64,000 nucleotides of DNA from Rathayibacter agropyri (GTDB lineage Bacteria; Actinomycetota; Actinomycetes; Actinomycetales; Microbacteriaceae): assembly GCF_013249015.1 (NCBI RefSeq), contig NZ_JABRPL010000001.1, positions 668,318 through 732,317 on the forward strand. Reading direction: 5' to 3'. A model generated the notes under the pieces. That model was not told where the DNA came from, made no database searches, and saw nothing but the letters and a program-made list of their open reading frames with translations. Shown in pieces: positions 15,295 to 23,579 of this stretch. Numbering within the stretch: position 1 is the first letter of the stretch; every line of letters starts with the position of its first letter. The translations under genes were made by a program, and so were the position numbers.

Positions 15295-17709
15295 ATGTCT
15301 GCGCAAGGAACCGCCCGCAGCGGCGTGCTCGCTCGAGTCCTCGGGATCGTCGGAGTCAGTCTCGCGGGAGCGCTGCTCATCACGGTTGGCGTCACTCCGG
15401 CTCTCGCCGTCACCGGGCTCGCCTCCAACAATCCGATCGGCCTGTTCGAGACCGTGCCCGAGTACCTCGAACTCGGCCAGTTGGCCCAGAAGACCGAGAT
15501 CTACGCGAAGCGCGCCGACGGCTCAGACGAACTGCTCGCCTCCTTCTACGCGCAGAACCGCGAGGAGGTGGCCTTCGACCAGGTGAGCCAATTCGCAAAG
15601 GACGCCGCGATCTCGACCGAGGACCCGCGCTTCTACGAGCACGGCGGGGTCGACCTGCAGGGCACGATCCGCGCCGTGCTCACCAACCTCGTCGGCGGCA
15701 ACCTGCAGGGCGGGTCCTCGATCACCCAGCAGTACGTCAAGAACGTCCTGGTGCAGAAGGCGGAGGCGCTCAGCGCGACCGACGAGGCCGCATCCGCCGC
15801 CGCGTATGAGGAGGCGACGGCGACCACTCCGGGCCGCAAGGTCAAAGAGATGAAGCTCGCCGTCGACCTCGAGAAGAAGTACAGCAAGGACGACATCCTG
15901 CTCGGCTACCTCAACATCGCCGGATTCGGCGGGCAGGTGTACGGAATTCAGGCCGCCGCCGAGTACTACTACTCGACCACCGCGGCCAACCTCAGCCTCG
16001 CTCAGGCGGCCAGCCTGATCGCGACAGTCAACAACCCCAACAGCCTCCGCATCGACGACCCCGAGAATATCCCGGCCAACAAGGTGCGCCGCGACTACGT
16101 CCTCAGTCAGATGCTGCAGGAGGGCAAGATTTCGCAGGCCGACCACGACGCCGCCGTCGCGGAGGAGGTCGTCCCCGCCATCACGCAGACGCCCACCGGC
16201 TGCCAGACCGCGGGCAACGCGGCATTCTTCTGCGACTACATCACTCGCGTCGTTCAGAACGATCCGGCCTTCGGCGATGACGACACGGCCCGCTTCGCGA
16301 ACTTCCAGCGCGGCGGCTACAAGATCTACACGACCCTCGACCGCGACCTCCAGGACACCGCGGCCAACGCGACGAACAACGCAGTGCCGAAGGTCCCGAC
16401 CCTCTCTACCAACATCGGCAGCTCGACGGTGTCGATGGAGGTCGGCACCGGCCGCATCCTGGCGATGGTGCAGAACAAGGACTACGACGCGGCGGGCTCG
16501 GTCAACGGTGCCAACTTCTCGGCCGTGAACTTCAATACCGATACCGCCTACGGCGGGTCGGCGGGGTTCCAGGTCGGATCGACGTACAAGGTGTTCACGC
16601 TGGCGCAGTGGCTCGCCAGCGGGCGGACGCTGAACGAGACGATTAACGGGCGGGAACGGACGTTCCAGGGCTTCCCGGCGAGCTGTGCACCGGGCGGCGA
16701 ATATGATTCGCCCTTCCCCGTCAGGAACGACGACAGCGAGAACGGCAGCTACAGCGTGCTCACCGGGACGATGAAGTCCATCAACACGGTCTACGTCTCC
16801 ATGGCGCAGCAGCTCGATCTCTGCGCGATCCGGGACCGGGCCGCAGCATTCGGTGTCAAGGCGGCCAACGGCGGGGAACTCGGTGCGCAGCCGTCCTCCG
16901 TGCTCGGCTCCGACTCCAACATCTCGCCGCTGTCGATGGTCACGGCCTTTGCCGGCCTCGCCAACAACGGCAATGCCTGCTCCGCAATCGCCATCGACTC
17001 GATCACCGGCCCCAACGGAGCGGCCGTGCAGCCACCGACCTCCACCTGCAACCAGGCCCTCAGCCCCGAGCTGACGGCGGTCGCCAACTACGCGCTGCAG
17101 CGGGTCGTTACCTCCGGAACCGCCGCGCAATCCAATCCCTCGGACGGGATCGAGCACATCGGCAAGACGGGCACCACGGACAACGCCGAGTCGACATGGA
17201 TGGACGGTGCAAGCTCGCGGGTTGCGACGGTCGTCTGGGTCGGCAACATCGACGGGCACACGTCGATGCGCGAGGTCCGCTTCCCCAACTCCGATCTCGG
17301 AGCCCGGCAGTACGCCTCCAACATCCGCCACTACATCTGGAACTCGGTCATGACCCGGGCCGATCAGAAGTACGGCGGCAGCGACTTCGCCGCGCCGACC
17401 AGCGCGCTGCTGAACGGCCGCCAAATCGTGGTGCCGGATGTCTCCGCCCGCTCACTCACCGACGCCACCGAGACTCTCGAGGACCTCGGCTTCGATGTCA
17501 CGAAGGGCGCCACCGTCGACTCGGCCGCGCCCGCCGGCACCGTCGCGGGCACCACTCCTGCGGCGGGGACGCCTGTGGCCCGGTCCTCGGATGTCACGCT
17601 TCTGATCAGCAATGGGTCCAAGGCTCCGGCCGCGCCCGCACCTCCTGCGACCGGTACGCCGGTTCCGACAGCGCCTGCGGCAACACCGACAGCGGACGTG
17701 ACGGAGTGA
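15295..17709 (+). CDS. bifunctional penicillin-binding protein with PASTA domain
   Basis: An 804-residue class A PBP that polymerises and crosslinks peptidoglycan. After an N-terminal membrane helix (about residues 14-38) comes the GT51 transglycosylase with Glu109 in EDPRFYEHGGVD and GGSSITQQYVKN from residue 140. The transpeptidase has S429-T-Y-K432, S495-I-N and K624-T-G. One PASTA domain (about residues 713-775, VPDVSARSLTDATETL) and an Ala/Pro/Thr tail end the protein. The open frame starts at 15091, but the ATG at 15295 follows a TACTCT box and begins the membrane anchor. The stop overlaps the start of the endonuclease gene. Confidence 0.94.
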   Translation: MSAQGTARSGVLARVLGIVGVSLAGALLITVGVTPALAVTGLASNNPIGLFETVPEYLELGQLAQKTEIYAKRADGSDELLASFYAQNREEVAFDQVSQFAKDAAISTEDPRFYEHGGVDLQGTIRAVLTNLVGGNLQGGSSITQQYVKNVLVQKAEALSATDEAASAAAYEEATATTPGRKVKEMKLAVDLEKKYSKDDILLGYLNIAGFGGQVYGIQAAAEYYYSTTAANLSLAQAASLIATVNNPNSLRIDDPENIPANKVRRDYVLSQMLQEGKISQADHDAAVAEEVVPAITQTPTGCQTAGNAAFFCDYITRVVQNDPAFGDDDTARFANFQRGGYKIYTTLDRDLQDTAANATNNAVPKVPTLSTNIGSSTVSMEVGTGRILAMVQNKDYDAAGSVNGANFSAVNFNTDTAYGGSAGFQVGSTYKVFTLAQWLASGRTLNETINGRERTFQGFPASCAPGGEYDSPFPVRNDDSENGSYSVLTGTMKSINTVYVSMAQQLDLCAIRDRAAAFGVKAANGGELGAQPSSVLGSDSNISPLSMVTAFAGLANNGNACSAIAIDSITGPNGAAVQPPTSTCNQALSPELTAVANYALQRVVTSGTAAQSNPSDGIEHIGKTGTTDNAESTWMDGASSRVATVVWVGNIDGHTSMREVRFPNSDLGARQYASNIRHYIWNSVMTRADQKYGGSDFAAPTSALLNGRQIVVPDVSARSLTDATETLEDLGFDVTKGATVDSAAPAGTVAGTTPAAGTPVARSSDVTLLISNGSKAPAAPAPPATGTPVPTAPAATPTADVTE

Positions 17710-18503
17710 GCTTCGACGCGGAGTTCCTTGGCGTCACCGCTGCGGCGCTGCGTCCGTCATCCGAGCGGGAGGTGCGGCTGCTGGCGTACACGCACTTCGA
17801 GGTGCTGCTCGCTCCGGAGCGACGCCTGGCACTCGCGACCGCAGTGAACATCGACGGAGCCCGCCTGGTCGAGCTCGGCCGCGGCGACGACTGGCACCTC
17901 GACGAGCGCATCCCGGCCTCTGAGCAGACCGGCCCCGAGGTGTACGCCCGCAACGACCTCGACCGCGGCCACCTCGTGCGCCGCCGCGACCCGGTCTGGG
18001 GCGAGCCCGCCGAGGCGCGCGCCGCCAACTACGACAGCTTCTGCTACACGAACGCCGCTCCACAGGCGAGCGGCTTCAACCAGTCGCAGGAGTTGTGGCT
18101 GGGCCTTGAGACGCTGGTGCTCGAGTACGCGCACACGTGGCGGACCCGGCTCAGCGTCTTCACCGGCCCGGTGCTCGCCGACGACGACCCGGAGTACCGC
18201 GGCGTCGGCATCCCGCGGCGGTTCTGGAAGATCGCGGCGTGGAGCCCGGACGGAGCCTCGCTCGCGACGAGTGCCTACCTGCTCGATCAGAGCGACCTCG
18301 TCGAGCGCGTCAGCGAGAGCCTTGTACCGCTCGGCGGCTTCCGCACCTTCCAGCTGCCCGTCGCCGAGATCGGGGCGCTGACCGGGCTCAACGTCGCGGC
18401 TCTGGCCGACGCGGACGTGCTGCCGGTGACGGGGGTGCTTTCGGAGTCGTGGCGCGAACTCTCAAGCGCTGAGGACGTGGCGAACGGGCTCCTCCCCCGC
18501 TGA
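17706..18503 (+). CDS. DNA/RNA non-specific endonuclease (beta-beta-alpha metal)
   Basis: A 265-residue nuclease of the NucA/EndoG family, which cuts DNA and RNA with a metal ion. The active-site DRGH motif is at residues 86-89 (NDLDRGHLVRR, catalytic His89) and the metal-binding Asn lies in TNAAPQASGFNQ. No signal peptide is visible, which is unusual for a nuclease that would otherwise threaten the cell. The GTG at 17706 overlaps the PBP stop as GTGA, so the two genes are translationally coupled. Why a wall synthase and a nuclease should be made together is not clear. Confidence 0.88.
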   Translation: MSFDAEFLGVTAAALRPSSEREVRLLAYTHFEVLLAPERRLALATAVNIDGARLVELGRGDDWHLDERIPASEQTGPEVYARNDLDRGHLVRRRDPVWGEPAEARAANYDSFCYTNAAPQASGFNQSQELWLGLETLVLEYAHTWRTRLSVFTGPVLADDDPEYRGVGIPRRFWKIAAWSPDGASLATSAYLLDQSDLVERVSESLVPLGGFRTFQLPVAEIGALTGLNVAALADADVLPVTGVLSESWRELSSAEDVANGLLPR

Positions 18504-18529
18504 GTCGGTGGCGGGAGCAGGATGGGTCT

Positions 18530-19360
18530 GTGAAATGTCCCGTCCTCGTCGAGATCGACTCCGGTGTCCCCCTGCTCCGCGACCCACGAGAGCCCCTCGT
18601 GCACGTAGACGAAGCCGGTTACCTCCGCGGTGACGGCGTCTTCGAGACGGTTGCAGTCCTTCAAGGCCGGCCCCGAGCGCTACCCGAGCACCTTGAGCGG
18701 CTCGACGCGTCGGCGCGGGCCATCGGGCTGTCGATCCCCGGGGCTGCGGTCTGGTCGAGGGGGCTGGACCTCGCCGTGGCGGAGCACGAGGCCATCGACG
18801 ATCTGACGGTGCGATTCGTGGCGGCGTACGGCAGGGGCGACACTGCGCGCTGCACGGTGCGCGCCTCGCCTACTCCGGATGTCCGCGAGTTGCGAGAGCG
18901 CGGTGTGGCGATCGTGGTGCTCGACCGGGGCTATGCGAGCGCAGCGCTGGCGCCGTGGCTCCTGGGCGGAGTGAAGACGACGTCGGGCGCGGTCACCCGG
19001 GCCGCACTGCGCGAGGCCACGGCGCGCGGTGCGGAGGACGTCGTGTGGCGCACGAGCGACGGGCTGCTTCTCGAGGGTGCGACATCGAGCCTCGTGCTGC
19101 TCGCTCGCGGTGTGCTGGCGACGCCGTCCTCGAGCGGGGTGCTCGCGGGGACGACCGTCGAGCGCATCCTCGCGCTCGGCGCGGAGCACGGGCTCGAGCC
19201 GGCGCGGCGCGAGCTGCCGGTCGCAGCGCTCGCGGGGGCAGAGGCCGCCTGGCTGGTGTCGAGCACGCGGCGGGCGGTGCCGATCCGCGCCGTGGACGAT
19301 GCAGTGCTGCCGGTGCATCAGAAGCTAACTGAGGCATTCGAGACCGCCCTGCTCGCCTAA
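18530..19360 (+). CDS. class-IV PLP-dependent aminotransferase/lyase (PabC-like)
   Basis: A 276-residue fold-type IV pyridoxal-phosphate enzyme. The PLP Lys is probably Lys149 in LGGVKTTSG, and the phosphate-binding region is EDVVWRTSDGLLLEGATSS. Length and motifs suit 4-amino-4-deoxychorismate lyase (folate pathway), but D-amino-acid or branched-chain aminotransferases share them. GTG start after a GGGAGCAGGA stretch. The last 36 bases overlap, tail to tail, the 3' end of cofC. Confidence 0.8.
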   Translation: MKCPVLVEIDSGVPLLRDPREPLVHVDEAGYLRGDGVFETVAVLQGRPRALPEHLERLDASARAIGLSIPGAAVWSRGLDLAVAEHEAIDDLTVRFVAAYGRGDTARCTVRASPTPDVRELRERGVAIVVLDRGYASAALAPWLLGGVKTTSGAVTRAALREATARGAEDVVWRTSDGLLLEGATSSLVLLARGVLATPSSSGVLAGTTVERILALGAEHGLEPARRELPVAALAGAEAAWLVSSTRRAVPIRAVDDAVLPVHQKLTEAFETALLA

Positions 19361-20011
19361 GGCGGGCCGCCTCGACGGCGGGGACGGACGCGCGCGGGGT
19401 GACGCCGATGCCGCGAGCGCGCGAGCCGTGTGCAGGCCGACACCCGATTCCTCGGCGTCATGCAGATCGGAGAGCGTGTCGACGTCGAGCCGCATCGTCG
19501 AGGTACGCGGCAGTTCGACGAGGGCACAGCCTGCGGCGCGGTGCCGTGCCAGCGAGTCCGGTCCAAACGCCGGAGTGACGAGTGCGCCGGCGGCGAGGAG
19601 GAGCGCGGTCGTGCCACTCCCCTCCCGATCGGGCACGACCGCCGGGAGGGTCGTGGCCACGGTGAGGGCCTGCTCAAGATCAGACGTGAGCAGTGCCGGC
19701 AAATCTGCGGTCAGCACGATCACGGGAGCCGCGGGGCGCAAGCGCAAGGCCGCCGCACTGCCAGCGGAGACGGCGGAATCGAGGGTGCCAGGATCGGGCA
19801 CGACGACGAGTTCCGGATGCTCACCGCGCGCTCGCTCGGCCGCGCCGGTATCCGAAGTCACCAGGAGGAGCGTCGCCACTGCCTCCGCGGCCGCAGCAAG
19901 GGTGTCGAGGAGGAACGCCTCCGCGAGCTCCCCGCGTGCGGCGACGTCCAGGCGGGTCTTGGAGCTCCCACGCCCCTTGAAGACGACGACGGCACTCCAC
20001 AGAGGCGTCAC
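19325..20011 (-). CDS. cofC: 2-phospho-L-lactate (or phosphoenolpyruvate) guanylyltransferase
   Basis: A 228-residue nucleotidyltransferase of the CofC/FbiD family, which activates the three-carbon acid for cofactor F420 synthesis. The N-terminal [17 protein letters not shown] matches the family nucleotide loop (usually KPxxxAKSRL); [12 protein letters not shown] is the DxP metal site and DVDTLSDL is also kept. The GTG at 20011 overlaps the cofE stop as GTGA; the longer open frame upstream is a shadow of cofE. It forms an F420 pair with cofE. The rest of the pathway is outside this window. Confidence 0.86.
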   Translation of the reverse strand: MTPLWSAVVVFKGRGSSKTRLDVAARGELAEAFLLDTLAAAAEAVATLLLVTSDTGAAERARGEHPELVVVPDPGTLDSAVSAGSAAALRLRPAAPVIVLTADLPALLTSDLEQALTVATTLPAVVPDREGSGTTALLLAAGALVTPAFGPDSLARHRAAGCALVELPRTSTMRLDVDTLSDLHDAEESGVGLHTARALAASASPRARPSPPSRRPALGEQGGLECLS

Positions 20012-20802
20012 TCGCGCTCTCCGCGAGCCGCCGCGACTCCGGCCGCGTAGCCTTCCGCGAACGCCTCGTCGGCGCCCAGCCGGAACATGTCCTCCGGCCC
20101 CGTCCGGGTGAGCGAGCGGGCGCCGGGGGCGTCCAGCCCGCACACCAGCCTGGAGAGTCCGCGGACGACCGCGACGGGCCGGCCGCTGGCCTTGCCCTTC
20201 ACCAGGTCGCCGAGCGCGGCGATCTCATCGGCGACGGCGGGCAGGGTGACGGCGAGTGCGCGGCCGAGCGCGTCCACCCCGCCGCGCAGGTCGTCCACGA
20301 CGAGCACTCCCGCCGCTCCGATCGCGGCATCGGTCTGGCCGATCCGCCAAGCACGGCCGAGGGTGTCGCTCACCAGCACGCCGACTGTTATGCCGAGGCG
20401 CTCCCGAAGCCCCACGCAGAGCGCCCGGGCGGAGGCGTCGGGATCGACGGGGAGCAGCAGCACGGTGCCCTCCGCGACATTGCTCGCGTCGACTCCGGCC
20501 GCCGCCTGGACGATGCCGAGGCGGTTCTCGACGATCCGGGTGACGCCGCTGGCGTGGGATCGCGTGGCGACGACGCGGACGGTCTCGGCGGTGATGGCGT
20601 CCTCGCGATCGGTCGCGGCGACGACCCTGCCCTCGGCCTTCGAGACGATCTTGCTGGTCACGACGAGGATGTCGCCGCCGACCAGTCGGTCCTCGGGGTC
20701 TGCGGCGGAGGCGGCAGCGAGGATCAGCTCGAGCAGATCGTCCTCTGCGGTCACCTCCGGGATGCCGTCGAGGGCCCAGGCCTGCACACGCGCTTCGCTC
20801 AC
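20008..20802 (-). CDS. cofE: coenzyme F420-0:L-glutamate ligase
   Basis: A 264-residue GTP-dependent ligase that adds glutamates to F420-0. Family motifs: [18 protein letters not shown], then [31 protein letters not shown] and the C-terminal [23 protein letters not shown]. Mycobacterial FbiB carries an extra nitroreductase-like C-terminal domain; here the protein ends after the ligase domain, so FMN-dependent dehydro-F420 reduction must be done elsewhere. GTG start; an AACAAT box 6 bases before may make it leaderless. Confidence 0.92.
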   Translation of the reverse strand: MSEARVQAWALDGIPEVTAEDDLLELILAAASAADPEDRLVGGDILVVTSKIVSKAEGRVVAATDREDAITAETVRVVATRSHASGVTRIVENRLGIVQAAAGVDASNVAEGTVLLLPVDPDASARALCVGLRERLGITVGVLVSDTLGRAWRIGQTDAAIGAAGVLVVDDLRGGVDALGRALAVTLPAVADEIAALGDLVKGKASGRPVAVVRGLSRLVCGLDAPGARSLTRTGPEDMFRLGADEAFAEGYAAGVAAARGERE

Positions 20803-20850
20803 CTGTCCATTGTTGCGGCTGCGACCGCGGAGGTTGCGCGAGAGCGGGGG

Positions 20851-21333
20851 TCAGGAGGCGGCGAGGTAGGCAGCGACCGCGCGCGGGACGTAGGGGGCGA
20901 TGTCGCCGCCGAGGGACGACACCTGGCGGACCAGCGAACTCGAGACGTGCGCATGGGCCGGGTCGGGCAGGAGGAAGACCGTCTCGACATGGGCGAGGTT
21001 GCGGTTCACGATCGCCATCGGGGTCTCGTAGGCCACGTCGACCTGCGAGCGGATCCCCTTCACCAGGATGCTCGCGCCCACGTCGGTGCAGTAGTCGACA
21101 AGCAGGCCCATGCTCCAGGAGGCGACAACGATCCGTCCCGCTACTCCCGCCTCCGCGATCGACTGCTCGATCAGAGTGACCCGCTGTGCGATCGGCAGCA
21201 GCGCTGACTTGGCGGGGTTGTGCACGACCACGACGTGCAGCTCGTCAACCAGGTGCGCGGCTCGCTCGATCACGTCGAGGTGCCCCAGGGTGACGGGGTC
21301 GAAGGAGCCGGGAACGACGGCGATGCGGGCCAT
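20851..21333 (-). CDS. coaD: phosphopantetheine adenylyltransferase
   Basis: A 160-residue enzyme of coenzyme A synthesis joining 4'-phosphopantetheine to ATP. The nucleotidyltransferase motif [13 protein letters not shown] and the second signature in [14 protein letters not shown] are intact, and length is standard. The frame is open to 21399, but [13 protein letters not shown] at 21333 is the family start and a TACGCT box lies 6 bases before it. It follows recG on the same strand, a common actinobacterial order. Confidence 0.94.
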   Translation of the reverse strand: MARIAVVPGSFDPVTLGHLDVIERAAHLVDELHVVVVHNPAKSALLPIAQRVTLIEQSIAEAGVAGRIVVASWSMGLLVDYCTDVGASILVKGIRSQVDVAYETPMAIVNRNLAHVETVFLLPDPAHAHVSSSLVRQVSSLGGDIAPYVPRAVAAYLAAS

Positions 21334-21339
21334 GCCGAC

Positions 21340-21345
21340 AGCGTA
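21340..21345 (-). promoter_or_regulatory. -10 box for leaderless coaD transcript
   Basis: TACGCT on the minus strand, 6 bases before the coaD ATG. Confidence 0.5.
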
Positions 21346-21401
21346 GGGGACGCGGGCTCGCCGCCGTCCCGCGAGGCCAGGGATCCGGGCCACGCGCACA
21401 G

Positions 21402-23567
21402 CTAGCTCTTGGCGAGGAACTCCCGGTCGCGGTCCTGCACCCGGCGCTCCAGAGCGGCCCTGAGGCGATCGTGCGCGGCGAGGGTCGGGTCCTCCTCGAG
21501 GAGTCGTTCGGCCAGGGCTCGCGCCTCGACGATGACGTGGGCGTCCTGCACCACGCGCAGCAGACGCAGAGAGGAGCGGCCGCCCGACTGCGAGTCACCC
21601 AGCACGTCGCCCTCGCGCCGCAGCTCGAGGTCCACTTCGGCGAGCTCGAAGCCGTCGAGAGTCGCGGCGACCGCCTCGACCCGCTCCCGTGCGAGGGTGC
21701 CCTCCTCCGCCGCCGTGACGAACAGGCAAACGCCGGCGACACCGCCGCGCCCGATCCGCCCGCGCAGTTGGTGCAGCTGCGAGACACCGAACCGCTCGGC
21801 GTCGAGCACCACCATCATCGAGGCGTTCGGTACATCGACGCCCACCTCGATCACGGTGGTCGAGACGAGCACATCAATCTCCCCGGCGGCGAAGGCGCGC
21901 ATGACGGCGTCCTTTTCGTCGGTGCTCATCCGCCCGTGCAGGGCCGCCGAGCGCCGCCTGCCGAGCAGCGGATGCGCGCGGACGCCCTCGATCGTCACCG
22001 CGACTGTCGAGAGCGGCGAGGCCGTTGGAGCATCCTCCGCGGCGCGCTCGGTCGGTTCGCCCGGCTCGATCGCCGGGCAGACAAGGTAGACCTGGTGACC
22101 GGCGCGGATCTCCTCCTCCGCCCGCTCCCACGCCCGGGCGATCCACGCCGGATGCTCTGCCAGCGGCACCACGTGGCTCGTGATGCCGGGGCGGCCCGCT
22201 GGCAGCTCCCGAATGGTCGAGGTGTCGAGGTCGCCAAAGACCGTCATCGCGACGGTGCGCGGAATGGGCGTGGCCGTCAGCACGAGCACGTGCGGCGGCT
22301 TCGCCCCCTTGCGCCGCAGTGCGTCGCGCTGGTCGACGCCAAAGCGGTGCTGCTCGTCGATCACGACGAGTGCGAGGTCGTAGAAGGTGACCGCATCGCC
22401 GAGCAGCGCGTGCGTGCCGACGACGATCTTCGACGTACCCGAGACGATCCGCAGCAGCGCGGAGCGACGCTCGGCGGCTCCCAGCCCGCCGGTGAGGAGC
22501 GTCGGCACGAGCTCCGTCGCGAGTTCGGGCCCCAGCGTGCGCACAATCGAGCGCAGATGCTGCCCGGCCAGCACCTCGGTCGGCGCGAGCAACGCCGCCT
22601 GCCCGCCGCTCTCCGCCGCGGTGAGCATGGCGCGGAGCGCGACGAGCGTCTTGCCCGAGCCGACCTCCCCCTGCACCAGGCGGCTCATCGGGCTCTCGGT
22701 TGCGAGGTCGGCCTCGATCTCACGACCCACCGCGCTCTGTTCGCCGGTCAGACGGAAGGGCAGGGCGGAGTCGAAGCGCTCGAGGAGGCCACCTGGCGAG
22801 GGAACGCGGGCGGTCGCGGGGGTGCTCCGCGCCGAGGCACGGCGCTCAAGCAGCGCGAGCTGCAGGAGGAACGCCTCGTGGAAGCGTAGAGTCTCGCGCG
22901 CCTGCGCCTCCTCCCCCTCGCGCTGCGGGCGGTGGATCAGCTCGAGCGCGTCGCCCAGCGGCAACAGGCCACGGCCGGCCCGGACCGGCTCCGGCATCGG
23001 ATCGGGCACGTCGCGCAGCCCGTCGAGGAGCACACCGATCGCCGCCTGGAGCTGCCAACTCGAAAGCGCGCTCGTCGCCGGGTAAATCGGGATGGGCCGC
23101 TCCGCCCAGTCCTTCGCCAGCTCCGCGCCGCCCGACGTCACGGCCGCCTCCTCATCGTCGAAGAGCCGGTAGTCGGGATGCGTGAGCTGCGGAGTGTCGC
23201 GGAACATCGAGACGGTGCCCGCGAAAATCCCGCGCACACCGCGGTGCAGCTTGGCCGCGCGCCACGGCTGCCCGAAGAACGTCAGCGAGAGGGTCCCCGA
23301 GCCGTCCGAGATGACGACCTCGAGCAGCGTGCCTCGTCGATTGCGCATCGGGCGCTCCCGCACCTCGCGCACCTCCGCGACGATCGTGACGCTCTCGCCG
23401 ATCGGGAGTCGCGAGAGCGCCGTCAATTCACCACGCTTGGCGTACCGGCGCGGATAGTGCCCCAGCAGCTCGCCGACAGTGCGATAGCCGAACGCCTTCT
23501 CGACAGCACCGGCGGTACGCGGCCCAATCAGCGGCGCAAGGGAGGCGTCGAGGGGGTCCGGGATCAC
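21402..23567 (-). CDS. recG: ATP-dependent DNA helicase RecG
   Basis: A 721-residue branched-DNA translocase that regresses stalled forks and processes recombination intermediates. An N-terminal wedge (OB-fold) domain (about residues 55-150, [18 protein letters not shown]) precedes the helicase core with Walker A GEVGSGKT near residue 301, DEQHRFG box [10 protein letters not shown] motif III, and [16 protein letters not shown] and QLRGRIGRG in the second lobe. GTG start; a TATGAT box 6 bases upstream overlaps the stop of the transglutaminase gene, so recG has its own leaderless promoter despite a 7-base gap. Confidence 0.95.
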   Translation of the reverse strand: MIPDPLDASLAPLIGPRTAGAVEKAFGYRTVGELLGHYPRRYAKRGELTALSRLPIGESVTIVAEVREVRERPMRNRRGTLLEVVISDGSGTLSLTFFGQPWRAAKLHRGVRGIFAGTVSMFRDTPQLTHPDYRLFDDEEAAVTSGGAELAKDWAERPIPIYPATSALSSWQLQAAIGVLLDGLRDVPDPMPEPVRAGRGLLPLGDALELIHRPQREGEEAQARETLRFHEAFLLQLALLERRASARSTPATARVPSPGGLLERFDSALPFRLTGEQSAVGREIEADLATESPMSRLVQGEVGSGKTLVALRAMLTAAESGGQAALLAPTEVLAGQHLRSIVRTLGPELATELVPTLLTGGLGAAERRSALLRIVSGTSKIVVGTHALLGDAVTFYDLALVVIDEQHRFGVDQRDALRRKGAKPPHVLVLTATPIPRTVAMTVFGDLDTSTIRELPAGRPGITSHVVPLAEHPAWIARAWERAEEEIRAGHQVYLVCPAIEPGEPTERAAEDAPTASPLSTVAVTIEGVRAHPLLGRRRSAALHGRMSTDEKDAVMRAFAAGEIDVLVSTTVIEVGVDVPNASMMVVLDAERFGVSQLHQLRGRIGRGGVAGVCLFVTAAEEGTLARERVEAVAATLDGFELAEVDLELRREGDVLGDSQSGGRSSLRLLRVVQDAHVIVEARALAERLLEEDPTLAAHDRLRAALERRVQDRDREFLAKS

Positions 23568-23573
23568 CTAGCG

Positions 23574-23579
23574 ATCATA
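23574..23579 (-). promoter_or_regulatory. -10 box for leaderless recG transcript
   Basis: TATGAT on the minus strand, 6 bases before the recG GTG. Its TGA is also the stop codon of the upstream transglutaminase gene. Confidence 0.55.

Noticed and set aside
15523-17424. 633-codon open frame antisense to the PBP gene, and similar long antisense frames over recG, leuC, murA, cydA and oligopeptidase B
   Set aside because: At about 70% GC stop codons are rare on the opposite strand. These frames have skewed compositions and no domain signatures, while the sense frames carry complete enzymes.
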